Below, piece after piece: positions 8,574 to 17,816 of a DNA stretch of 42,478 bases. Position 1 is the stretch's first letter. Each line of letters starts with the position of its first letter. A program made the position numbers and the translations under genes. Below the pieces are notes generated by a model. It searched no databases, had not been told where the DNA came from, and was given only the letters and a program-made list of their open reading frames with translations. The stretch is taken from NCBI RefSeq assembly GCF_009377175.1, contig NZ_VJZD01000058.1, forward strand, positions 1 to 42,478, given 5' to 3'. The DNA is from Streptomyces adustus (GTDB lineage Bacteria > Actinomycetota > Actinomycetes > Streptomycetales > Streptomycetaceae).

Positions 8574-8621
8574 ACTTCCGCGAAACCCTCCACCGTCTCC
8601 GCAGAGAGCAGCCTCCCCGCC

Positions 8622-9599
8622 ATGCTTCAGTTCATCTTCCGGCGCTCGGTCGGTGCCGTCGTCACGCTTTTCCTTCTCGGCGCCGTCACGTTCTTCCTGT
8701 TCGTCGCCGCACCTTCCGACTATGCCTCTCTGGCCTGTGGCAAGGACTGCTCTCCCCAGAGACTGCACGACATCCGTGAGGCGCTGGGCCTGGACCAGCC
8801 CCTCGCGCAGCAGTTCTGGAACTTCATGTCCGGCATCGTGATGGGCCGCGACTTCCCGACCGGACACTGCAACGCTCCGTGTCTCGGTGTGTCGTTCTAC
8901 TCGGGCGACCCGGTGTGGTCCACGATCATGGACCGCTTCCCGACCACCCTGACGCTGACCCTCGGCGGTGCCGTCGTCTTCCTCGTCGTCGGTGTCGGCG
9001 CGGGCATGCTCGCCGCCTACAAGCGCGGATCCATGGTCGACAAGGTCGCCACGGGCGCGTCGATGGTGCTCAGCTCGTTCCAGATCTACTTCCTCGGCCC
9101 GATCGTGCTGATCATCTTCGTCTACAGCACCGGCTGGATGGACAACCCGCAGTACCACCCGATCACCGACGACCCGATCAAGTGGTTCACGGGCCTGCTG
9201 CTGCCCACCCTGGTGATGGCCACCATCTTCACCGCGCAGTACACGCGTATGGCGCGCTCGTCGATGATCGAGCAGATGGCCGAGGAGCACGTGCGCACCG
9301 CCCGGGCCAAGGGCATGTCCAGCAAGTACGTGTTCTTCCGCTACGCGTGGCGCGGCGCGCTCATCCCGATCGTCACCGTGCTCGGTATCGACATCAGCAG
9401 CATGCTGGGCGGCGCCGTCGTCACCGAGATCACCTTCTCCCTCCAGGGGATCGGCCGCCTCGCCGTGGACGGCGCGTCCCACAAGGACCTGCCGCTGACC
9501 ATGGGCGTCATGCTGTTCGGTGCCTTCTTCATCCTGATCTTCAACATCCTCACCGACATCGCGTACGCCTACATCGACCCGCGCGTCCGGCTCTCCTAG
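8622..9599 (+). CDS. bldKC: BldKC, oligopeptide ABC transporter permease
   Basis: A 325-residue permease of the OppB/DppB type. It starts with a membrane segment immediately (MLQFIFRRSVGAVVTLFLLG). A periplasmic-side loop contains several cysteines (SLACGKDCS and GHCNAPC), then five further membrane segments. The EAA-type loop EEHVRTARAKGMSSKYVFFRYAWR is the ATPase contact. The C-terminus IDPRVRLS is typical of OppB. It is expected to form the channel with BldKA. The four cysteines in the first extracellular loop could form disulfides. It lies 16 bases upstream of bldKD. Confidence 0.92.
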   Translation: MLQFIFRRSVGAVVTLFLLGAVTFFLFVAAPSDYASLACGKDCSPQRLHDIREALGLDQPLAQQFWNFMSGIVMGRDFPTGHCNAPCLGVSFYSGDPVWSTIMDRFPTTLTLTLGGAVVFLVVGVGAGMLAAYKRGSMVDKVATGASMVLSSFQIYFLGPIVLIIFVYSTGWMDNPQYHPITDDPIKWFTGLLLPTLVMATIFTAQYTRMARSSMIEQMAEEHVRTARAKGMSSKYVFFRYAWRGALIPIVTVLGIDISSMLGGAVVTEITFSLQGIGRLAVDGASHKDLPLTMGVMLFGAFFILIFNILTDIAYAYIDPRVRLS

Positions 9600-9614
9600 G
9601 AAGAACGAACCACC

Positions 9615-10676
9615 GTGACCACACTGACCAAGACCGAGGACGCCCCGGCCCCCACCGGCCCGGAGAGCTTCCTGTCGGTGCGTGATCTGAAGGTGCAGTT
9701 CTCCACCGAGGACGGCATCGTCAAGGCGGTCGACGGACTCTCCTTCGACGTCGAGCGCGGCAAGACGCTGGGCATCGTCGGTGAATCCGGCTCCGGCAAG
9801 TCCGTCACCAACCTGACGATCCTGGGGCTGCACAGCCCCCGGAGCACCACCGTCGAGGGCGAGATCGTCCTCGACGGCAAGGAGCTCGTCACCGCCTCGG
9901 AGCGGGAGCTGGAGCGGCTCCGCGGCAACAAGATGGCGATGATCTTCCAGGACCCGCTGACCGCGCTTTCGCCGTTCTACACGGTGGGCCGGCAGCTGTC
10001 CGAGCCGTACATGAAGCACACCGGCGCCTCCAAGAAGGAGGCCCGGGACCGGGCCGTGCAGATGCTGGAGAAGGTCGGCATCCCGCAGCCCAAGATGCGC
10101 TTCGACGACTACCCGCACCAGTTCTCCGGCGGTATGCGCCAGCGCGCGATGATCGCCATGGCGCTGATGTGCGACCCCGACCTGCTGATCGCCGACGAGC
10201 CGACCACCGCGCTGGACGTCACCGTGCAGGCCCAGATCCTGGACCTGCTCAAGGACCTCCAGCAGGAGTTCGGCTCCGCGATCATCTTCATCACGCACGA
10301 CCTCGGCGTCATCTCCACCATGGCCGACGACCTGCTCGTGATGTACGCGGGCCGGGCCATCGAGCGCGGCAGCGTGCGCGAGGTGATGCGGGAGCCGCGG
10401 CACCCCTACACCTGGGGCCTGCTCAGCTCCATGCCGAGGCTGGACAGCGACGTCGACGAGGCGCTCACGCCGATCCCCGGCTCGCCGCCCTCGCTGCTCA
10501 ACCCGCCGACCGGCTGCCCCTTCCACCCGCGGTGCGCGTTCCGCGACGAGGTGCCCGGCACCCTCTGCACCGACACCCGGCCGTCGCTGGGCGACGGGCG
10601 CGCGGCCGCCTGCCACCTGACGGCCGAGCAGAAGCAGACCATCTTCATCGACAAGATCCAGCCCCGGCTGCGCTAG
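9615..10676 (+). CDS. bldKD: BldKD, oligopeptide transporter ATPase (OppD type)
   Basis: A 353-residue cytosolic ABC ATPase energising the BldK channel. GTG 9615 follows AGGAAG at about 10 bases. Walker A is GESGSGKS, the signature FSGGMRQR, Walker B LLIADEPT, and the switch His is in ITHDLG. The C-terminal oligopeptide/dipeptide domain begins after RHPYTWGLL. It carries four cysteines (301, 307, 318, 333) in the spacing CPFHPRC-x10-C-x14-C. In mycobacterial OppD this region is reported to bind a [4Fe-4S] cluster. It pairs with BldKE. Confidence 0.93.
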   Translation: MTTLTKTEDAPAPTGPESFLSVRDLKVQFSTEDGIVKAVDGLSFDVERGKTLGIVGESGSGKSVTNLTILGLHSPRSTTVEGEIVLDGKELVTASERELERLRGNKMAMIFQDPLTALSPFYTVGRQLSEPYMKHTGASKKEARDRAVQMLEKVGIPQPKMRFDDYPHQFSGGMRQRAMIAMALMCDPDLLIADEPTTALDVTVQAQILDLLKDLQQEFGSAIIFITHDLGVISTMADDLLVMYAGRAIERGSVREVMREPRHPYTWGLLSSMPRLDSDVDEALTPIPGSPPSLLNPPTGCPFHPRCAFRDEVPGTLCTDTRPSLGDGRAAACHLTAEQKQTIFIDKIQPRLR

Positions 10677-10689
10677 GGAGAACCGAGAC

Positions 10690-11811
<1,122 letters not shown>

Positions 11812-11835
11812 ACCGCGCAGGAAAAACGGACCGCC

Positions 11836-11869
11836 GACCGGGGCGGGGCTTTCACGCCCCGCCCCGGTC
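11836..11869. terminator. Terminator after bldKE
   Basis: A perfect 14-bp stem (GACCGGGGCGGGGC at 11836-11849, partner 11856-11869) with loop TTTCAC, 24 bases past the bldKE stop. It closes the bldK operon. Beyond it, 11870-12027 is the leader of the next operon. There GCGCTG occurs twice (11973-11978, 11981-11986) against a single CAGCGC (11993-11998), giving two mutually exclusive small stems. Confidence 0.8.
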
Positions 11870-12027
11870 GCGTGTCTCCGGCGGCCGTCCGGCAGCGCCT
11901 GCCCTCCCCGGAACGGGTGAAGTGCATGTGCGTTGTGCGCCGTTTGAGGTGATATTGGCCGGTAAAGGATCAGCGCTGCGGCGCTGCCGGCACAGCGCAG
12001 TGATGCGCGACCTTGAGGAGGCACTCC

Positions 12028-13662
12028 ATGCGCGGAGCCACGCACGCCAAGTGGGCCGCATGCGCGGCGGCGGTAGCGCTCACGGCGACGGCCTGCGGAG
12101 GCGGCGGAGGCGGAGGCGGAGGCGGCACGTCCGGCGGGGTGCTCAGCTCTTCCTGGGGCGACCCGCAGAACCCGCTGGAGCCCGCCAACACCAACGAGGT
12201 CCAGGGCGGCAAGGTCCTCGACATGATCTTCCGGGGGCTGAAGCGGTACAACCCCCAGACGGGCGCGGCCGAGGACATGCTCGCCGCGAAGATCGACACC
12301 CCGGACTCCCAGAACTTCACCGTCACGCTGAAGCCCGGCTGGAAGTTCAGCAACGGGGAGCCCGTCACCGCGTCCTCCTTCGTGGACGCCTGGAACTACG
12401 GCGCGAGCCTGAAGAACAACCAGAAGAACGCGTACTTCTTCGGCTACATCGAGGGCTACGACAAGGTCCACCCGGAGGACGGGAGCCAGCAGACCGCCCA
12501 GACGCTCTCCGGTCTGAAGGTGGTCGACGACAAGACCTTCACCGTCAAGCTCACCCAGAAGTTCTCCACCTTCCCCGACACCCTCGGCTACGTGGCCTAC
12601 GCCCCGCTGCCGAAGTCGTTCTTCAGCGACCACGCGGGCTGGCTCAGCAAGCCGGTCGGCAACGGCCCGTACACCATCGACTCCTACACCAAGGGCTCCC
12701 AGATGGCCCTGAAGAAGTGGGACGGCTACCCCGGTGACGACAAGGCCCAGAACGACGGGGTCACCCTGAAGGTCTACACCGACAACAACACCGCCTACAC
12801 CGACCTGCTGGCCGGCAACCTCGACCTGGTCGACGACGTGCCCGCGGCCCAGCTGAAGAACGTCAAGAACGACCTGTCCGGCCGGTACATCAACACCCCC
12901 GCCGGCATCATCCAGACCCTCGCCTTCCCGTTCTACGACAGCGACTGGAACAAGAGCGGCTCGGAGAAGGTCCGCAAGGGCCTGTCCATGGCGATCAACC
13001 GCGCCCAGATCACCGACACCATCTTCCAGAAGACCCGCACCCCGGCCAGCGACTGGACCTCACCCGTGCTGGGCAAGGCCGGGGGCTTCCAGGACGGCCT
13101 GTGCGGGGACGCCTGCGACTACAACCCGACCGAGGCGAAGAAGCTGATCCAGGAGGGCGGCGGACTGCCCAACGGGCAAGTCAAGATCACCTACAACGCG
13201 GACACCGGCTCGCACAAGCAGTGGATCGACGCCGTCTGCAACTCCATCAACAACGCCCTCGGCAACGACAAGGCCTGCGTCGGCAACCCGGTCGGCACCT
13301 TCGCCGACTTCCGCAGCCAGATCGGCGACAAGAAGATGAGCGGCCCCTTCCGGGCCGGCTGGCAGATGGACTACCCGCTGATCCAGAACTTCCTCCAGCC
13401 GCTCTACTACACCAACGCCTCCTCCAACGACGGCCACTGGTCCAACAAGGACTTCGACAAGCTCGTCGACCAGGCCAACGCCGAGACCGACAGCGCCAAG
13501 GCGATCAGCACCTTCCAGGACGCCGAGAAGGTCGTCCGGGACAACATGGCGGCCATTCCGCTGTGGTACCAGAACGGCAGCGCGGGCTACTCGGAGCGGT
13601 TGTCCAACGTCAAACTCAACCCGTTCTCCGTCCCCGTGTACAACGAGATCAAGGTCGGCTGA
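12028..13662 (+). CDS. Second oligopeptide-binding lipoprotein
   Basis: A 544-residue SBP_bac_5 lipoprotein. ATG 12028 follows GAGGAGG at about 7 bases. An in-frame TTG at 12013 is too close to that site to be the start. The signal peptide ends in ALTATAC, so Cys23 is the lipid site. It is followed by a run of ten glycines, an unusually flexible tether. The remainder is the oligopeptide-binding fold. It is closer to OppA-type receptors than to BldKB, but its ligand cannot be read from sequence. It heads a compact operon with two permeases and two ATPases. Confidence 0.93.
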   Translation: MRGATHAKWAACAAAVALTATACGGGGGGGGGGTSGGVLSSSWGDPQNPLEPANTNEVQGGKVLDMIFRGLKRYNPQTGAAEDMLAAKIDTPDSQNFTVTLKPGWKFSNGEPVTASSFVDAWNYGASLKNNQKNAYFFGYIEGYDKVHPEDGSQQTAQTLSGLKVVDDKTFTVKLTQKFSTFPDTLGYVAYAPLPKSFFSDHAGWLSKPVGNGPYTIDSYTKGSQMALKKWDGYPGDDKAQNDGVTLKVYTDNNTAYTDLLAGNLDLVDDVPAAQLKNVKNDLSGRYINTPAGIIQTLAFPFYDSDWNKSGSEKVRKGLSMAINRAQITDTIFQKTRTPASDWTSPVLGKAGGFQDGLCGDACDYNPTEAKKLIQEGGGLPNGQVKITYNADTGSHKQWIDAVCNSINNALGNDKACVGNPVGTFADFRSQIGDKKMSGPFRAGWQMDYPLIQNFLQPLYYTNASSNDGHWSNKDFDKLVDQANAETDSAKAISTFQDAEKVVRDNMAAIPLWYQNGSAGYSERLSNVKLNPFSVPVYNEIKVG

Positions 13663-13668
13663 TCCGTC

Positions 13669-14592
13669 GTGGGACGCTACGTCGTCCGGCGCCTGCTCCA
13701 GATGATCCCGGTGTTCATCGGCGCCACTCTGCTGATCTTCCTCATGGTCAACGTGATGGGCGACCCCATCGCGGGCCTGTGCGGCGAGCGGCAGTGCGAC
13801 CCCGCCACGGCCGCCCAGCTGAAGAGGGACTTCGGCCTCGACAAGCCGGTCTGGCAGCAGTACGTGACCTACATGGGGAACGTCTTCACCGGCGACTTCG
13901 GTACGGCGTTCAACGGCCAACCCGTCACCGAGCTGATGGCGAGCGCCTTCCCGGTCACCATCCGTCTGACGATCGTCGCGATCCTCTTCGAGGTCATCGT
14001 CGGCATCGCCCTCGGTGTCGTCACGGGCCTGCGCCGGGGCTCGCCCGTCGACACCGGGGTGCTCCTGCTGACCCTCGTCGTGATCTCCGTCCCCACCTTC
14101 GTCACCGGTCTGCTGCTCCAGCTGCTGCTGGGCGTCAAGTGGGGCTGGATCAAACCGTCGGTCTCGCCCGACGCCACCTTCGGCGAGCTGATCGTGCCGG
14201 GCCTGGTGCTGGCCTCCGTGTCCCTGGCCTACGTCACCCGGCTGACCCGTACCTCCATCGCCGAGAACAAGCGCTCCGACTACGTCCGTACGGCGGTCGC
14301 CAAGGGTCTGCCCCGGCACCGGGTCGTCACCCGGCACCTGCTGCGCAACTCCCTCATCCCGGTGGTCACCTTCATCGGCACCGACATCGGTGCCCTGATG
14401 GGCGGCGCGATCGTCACCGAGCGGATCTTCAACATCCATGGCGTCGGCTACCAGCTCTACCAGGGCATCCTGCGCCAGAACACCCAGACCGTGGTCGGCT
14501 TCGTGACCGTCCTGGTGATCGTCTTCCTGGTCGCCAACCTGCTCGTCGACCTGCTGTACGCCGTACTCGACCCGAGGATCCGCTATGTCTGA
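13669..14592 (+). CDS. Oligopeptide permease, OppB type
   Basis: A 307-residue permease starting at GTG 13669, only 6 bases after the receptor stop, so probably translationally coupled. The first membrane segment is at residues 10-30. A loop with a Cys pair (GLCGERQC) follows, then five more segments. The EAA loop reads RSDYVRTAVAKGLPRHRVV. The C-terminus YAVLDPRIRYV is the usual OppB ending. It should form the channel with the next gene product, which it overlaps by 8 bases. Confidence 0.93.
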   Translation: MGRYVVRRLLQMIPVFIGATLLIFLMVNVMGDPIAGLCGERQCDPATAAQLKRDFGLDKPVWQQYVTYMGNVFTGDFGTAFNGQPVTELMASAFPVTIRLTIVAILFEVIVGIALGVVTGLRRGSPVDTGVLLLTLVVISVPTFVTGLLLQLLLGVKWGWIKPSVSPDATFGELIVPGLVLASVSLAYVTRLTRTSIAENKRSDYVRTAVAKGLPRHRVVTRHLLRNSLIPVVTFIGTDIGALMGGAIVTERIFNIHGVGYQLYQGILRQNTQTVVGFVTVLVIVFLVANLLVDLLYAVLDPRIRYV

Positions 14593-15571
14593 CCATCAGG
14601 GCACCGGCGCACCCGAGGGCGTCATCGCCCCGACCGGCATGGGAGGGGCCATGGACCTCGCCGCCAGCGAGGCCGAGACCCTGGAGAAGACGCCCGGCGG
14701 CCCCCTGGGCACGGGTCCGGCCGGCAAGCCCCGCTCGTTGTGGTCCGACGCCTGGCGCGACCTGCGCCGCAACCCGGTCTTCATCATCTCCGCGCTGGTC
14801 ATCCTCTTCCTGGTCTTCATCTCCCTGTGGCCCTCGGCGATCGCCTCCGGCAGCCCGCTGAAGTGCAACCTCTCCAAGGCCCAGGAGGGCTCCCAGCCGG
14901 GCGCCCCGTTCGGGTACGACGGCCAGGGCTGCAACGTCTACACCCGCACCGTCTACGGCGCCCGTACGTCCGTCACGGTCGGCGTCCTCGCCACGCTCGG
15001 GGTCGCGATCCTCGGCAGCATCCTGGGCGGCTTCGCGGGCTTCTTCGGCGGGTTCTGGGACTCGATCCTGTCCCGGATCACCGACGTCTTCTTCGCCATC
15101 CCGGTCGTCCTCGGCGGTCTGGTCCTGCTGTCCGTGGTCACCAGCAACACCGTCTGGCCGGTGATCGGCTTCATGGTGCTGCTGGGCTGGCCGCAGATCT
15201 CCCGGATCGCCCGCGGCTCCGTCATCACCGCCAAACAGAACGACTACGTCCAGGCCGCCCGCGCGCTGGGCGCCTCCAACTCCCGGCTGCTGCTGCGGCA
15301 CATCGCCCCGAACGCGGTGGCGCCGGTGATCGTCGTGGCGACCATCGCGCTCGGCACCTACATCTCGCTGGAGGCGACCCTGTCGTACCTCGGCGTCGGC
15401 CTGAAGCCGCCCAGCGTGTCCTGGGGGATCGACATCTCCGCCGCCTCCCCGTACATCCGCAACGCCCCGCACGCGCTGCTGTGGCCCTCCGGCGCCCTGG
15501 CGGTGACCGTCCTGGCCTTCATCATGCTCGGCGACGCGGTGCGCGACGCCCTCGACCCGAAGCTGAGGTGA
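14585..15571 (+). CDS. Oligopeptide permease, OppC type
   Basis: A 328-residue permease starting at ATG 14585, inside the end of the preceding gene. An N-terminal cytosolic region of about 60 residues precedes the first membrane segment (roughly 61-80). A short extracellular loop with cysteines follows, then five segments. The EAA loop is NDYVQAARALGASNSRLL. The ending DALDPKLR is typical of OppC. The overlapping reading frames suggest one polycistronic message and equal dosage with the OppB-type partner. Confidence 0.93.
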   Translation: MSDHQGTGAPEGVIAPTGMGGAMDLAASEAETLEKTPGGPLGTGPAGKPRSLWSDAWRDLRRNPVFIISALVILFLVFISLWPSAIASGSPLKCNLSKAQEGSQPGAPFGYDGQGCNVYTRTVYGARTSVTVGVLATLGVAILGSILGGFAGFFGGFWDSILSRITDVFFAIPVVLGGLVLLSVVTSNTVWPVIGFMVLLGWPQISRIARGSVITAKQNDYVQAARALGASNSRLLLRHIAPNAVAPVIVVATIALGTYISLEATLSYLGVGLKPPSVSWGIDISAASPYIRNAPHALLWPSGALAVTVLAFIMLGDAVRDALDPKLR

Positions 15572-15578
15572 CGGCGAC

Positions 15579-16592
15579 ATGCTGCTCGAAGTACGCGATC
15601 TGCACGTGGAGTTCCGGACCAGGGACGGTGTCGCCAAGGCCGTCAACGGGGTCAGCTACGGCGTCGACGCGGGCGAGACGCTCGCCGTGCTCGGCGAGTC
15701 CGGCTCCGGGAAGTCCGTCACGGCGCAGGCGATCATGGGCATCCTCGACATGCCGCCGGGGCGGATCACCGGCGGCGAGATCCTCTTCCAGGACCGGGAC
15801 CTGCTGACCCTGAAGGAGGAGGAGCGGCGCAAGGTCCGGGGCGCCGGGATGGCGATGATCTTCCAGGACGCGCTGTCGTCCCTGAACCCCGTGCTCTCCG
15901 TCGGCGAACAGCTCGGCGAGATGTTCGTCGTGCACCGCGGGATGAGCCGCAAGGACGCCCGGGCCAAGGCCGTGGAACTCATGGACCACGTCCGCATCCC
16001 CGCCGCCAGGGAACGCGTGAAGCAGTACCCCCACCAGTTCTCCGGAGGCATGCGCCAGCGCATCATGATCGCGATGGCGCTGGCCCTGGAACCGGCCCTG
16101 ATCATCGCCGACGAACCCACCACCGCCCTCGACGTCACCGTCCAGGCCCAGGTCATGGACCTGCTCGCCGAGTTGCAGCGCGAGTACGACATGGGACTGA
16201 TCCTGATCACCCACGACCTGGGCGTGGTCGCGGACGTGGCCGACCGGATCGCGGTGATGTACGCCGGACGGATCGTGGAGCAGGCGCCCGTGCACGACAT
16301 CTACAAGGCACCCGCCCACCCCTACACCCGGGGCCTGCTGGACTCCATCCCGCGCCTGGACCAGAAGGGCCAGGAGCTCTACGCGATCAAGGGCCTGCCG
16401 CCCAACCTCATGGCCATCCCGCCCGGCTGCGCCTTCAACCCGCGCTGCCCGATGGCCCAGGAGGTGTGCCGCGTCGACGTCCCGCCGCTGTACGAGGTGT
16501 CCGCGCACGGGGAGCCCGAACACGTGGTGGCCGAGCCGGGCGCGGAGCGCGTGAGCGCGTGCCACTTCTGGCGGGAGTGCCTCCATGGCTGA
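15579..16592 (+). CDS. Oligopeptide transporter ATPase, OppD type
   Basis: A 337-residue ABC ATPase starting at ATG 15579, seven bases past the permease stop. Walker A is GESGSGKSVT, the signature FSGGMRQRIMIA, Walker B LIIADEPTTALD, and switch ITHDLG. The C-terminal domain after HPYTRGLLDS carries the same four-cysteine pattern seen in BldKD (CAFNPRC, then C and C). It overlaps the next ATPase gene by 8 bases. Confidence 0.94.
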   Translation: MLLEVRDLHVEFRTRDGVAKAVNGVSYGVDAGETLAVLGESGSGKSVTAQAIMGILDMPPGRITGGEILFQDRDLLTLKEEERRKVRGAGMAMIFQDALSSLNPVLSVGEQLGEMFVVHRGMSRKDARAKAVELMDHVRIPAARERVKQYPHQFSGGMRQRIMIAMALALEPALIIADEPTTALDVTVQAQVMDLLAELQREYDMGLILITHDLGVVADVADRIAVMYAGRIVEQAPVHDIYKAPAHPYTRGLLDSIPRLDQKGQELYAIKGLPPNLMAIPPGCAFNPRCPMAQEVCRVDVPPLYEVSAHGEPEHVVAEPGAERVSACHFWRECLHG

Positions 16593-17646
16593 GCCGATCC
16601 TGGAGGTCAGCGGCCTCTTCAAGCACTACCCGCTCACCCAGGGCATCCTGTTCAAGAAGCAGATCGGCGCCGTGAAGGCCGTCGACGGCGTCGACTTCAC
16701 CCTGCTGCGCGGCGAGACCCTCGGCATCGTGGGGGAGTCCGGCTGCGGCAAGTCGACGGTCGCCAAGCTGCTGGTCAACCTGGAGAAGCCGACGGCCGGC
16801 GCGATCCGGTACAAGGGCGAGGACATCACCCGGCTGTCCGGGAAGGCGCTGAAGGCCGTACGGCGCAACATCCAGATGGTCTTCCAGGACCCCTACACCT
16901 CGCTCAACCCCCGGATGACCGTCGGCGACATCATCGGGGAGCCGTACGACATCCACCCCGAGGTGGCGCCCAAGGGCGACCGGCGCCGCAGGGTCCAGGA
17001 ACTGCTGGACGTGGTCGGTCTCAACCCCGAGTACATCAACCGCTATCCCCACCAGTTCTCCGGCGGGCAGCGCCAACGCATCGGCATCGCACGGGGGTTG
17101 GCGCTGCGGCCCGAGGTGATCGTCGCCGACGAGCCGGTCTCCGCGCTGGACGTGTCGGTGCAGGCACAGGTCATCAACCTGATGGCGCGTCTCCAGGACG
17201 AGTTCGAGCTCTCCTACCTCTTCATCGCGCACGACCTGTCCATCGTCCGGCACATCTCGGACCGGGTCGGCGTGATGTACCTCGGGCGGATCGTGGAGAT
17301 CGGCAGGGACGCGGAGATCTACGATCACCCCACCCACCCCTACACCCAGGCCCTGCTGTCCGCCGTCCCGGTCCCCGACCCGGACGCTCGCGAGCACCGC
17401 GAGCGGATCATCCTGGCGGGTGATGTGCCGTCCCCGACGAACATCCCCTCCGGCTGCCGCTTCCGCACCCGCTGCTGGAAGGCCCAGGAGCGCTGTGCGC
17501 TGGAGGTGCCGGTGCTGGCCGTGCCCGCCGAGTTCCGGCACGCGAGCGGTCCGCAGGCCCACGACTCGGCCTGCCACTTCGCCGAGGAGAAGCAGGTCGT
17601 GCCGCCCGAGGGGGCCTCGGACGATCATGATGACGGGACGCCATAG
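16585..17646 (+). CDS. Oligopeptide transporter ATPase, OppF type
   Basis: A 353-residue ABC ATPase starting at ATG 16585. Walker A is GESGCGKST, the signature FSGGQRQRIG, Walker B VIVADEPVSALD, and switch IAHDLS. The C-terminal domain after HPYTQALLSA has CRFRTRC followed by two further cysteines, closely matching BldKE. It is the last gene of the second transporter. Its 3' side shares a hairpin terminator with the convergent peptidase gene. Confidence 0.94.
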   Translation: MAEPILEVSGLFKHYPLTQGILFKKQIGAVKAVDGVDFTLLRGETLGIVGESGCGKSTVAKLLVNLEKPTAGAIRYKGEDITRLSGKALKAVRRNIQMVFQDPYTSLNPRMTVGDIIGEPYDIHPEVAPKGDRRRRVQELLDVVGLNPEYINRYPHQFSGGQRQRIGIARGLALRPEVIVADEPVSALDVSVQAQVINLMARLQDEFELSYLFIAHDLSIVRHISDRVGVMYLGRIVEIGRDAEIYDHPTHPYTQALLSAVPVPDPDAREHRERIILAGDVPSPTNIPSGCRFRTRCWKAQERCALEVPVLAVPAEFRHASGPQAHDSACHFAEEKQVVPPEGASDDHDDGTP

Positions 17647-17753
17647 CATGGCAAACCCGCACCAAGTGCGTTAACACGCAGGCAACTTGGCCGACGCGGT
17701 TCCGATATACGGACGCGTCAGTCTGAACAGCGTACGGCCGTGCGGGTGCCGTA

Positions 17754-17787
17754 AGCGGGCCGGGAGCGCCATGTCTCCCGGCCCGCT
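17754..17787. terminator. Bidirectional terminator between Opp operon and peptidase
   Basis: A perfect 13-bp stem (AGCGGGCCGGGAG at 17754-17766, partner 17775-17787) with an 8-base loop, followed on the plus strand by GCTGTATTTT, one of the few T-rich tails in the window. It lies between convergent genes and can serve both. Confidence 0.85.
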
Positions 17788-17816
17788 GCTGTATTTTGCG
17801 CCTGAACCGGCGTGGA

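Noticed and set aside
12013..12027. TTG start for the second receptor
   Set aside because: The GAGGAGG that would serve it overlaps the codon itself; ATG 12028 is correctly spaced.
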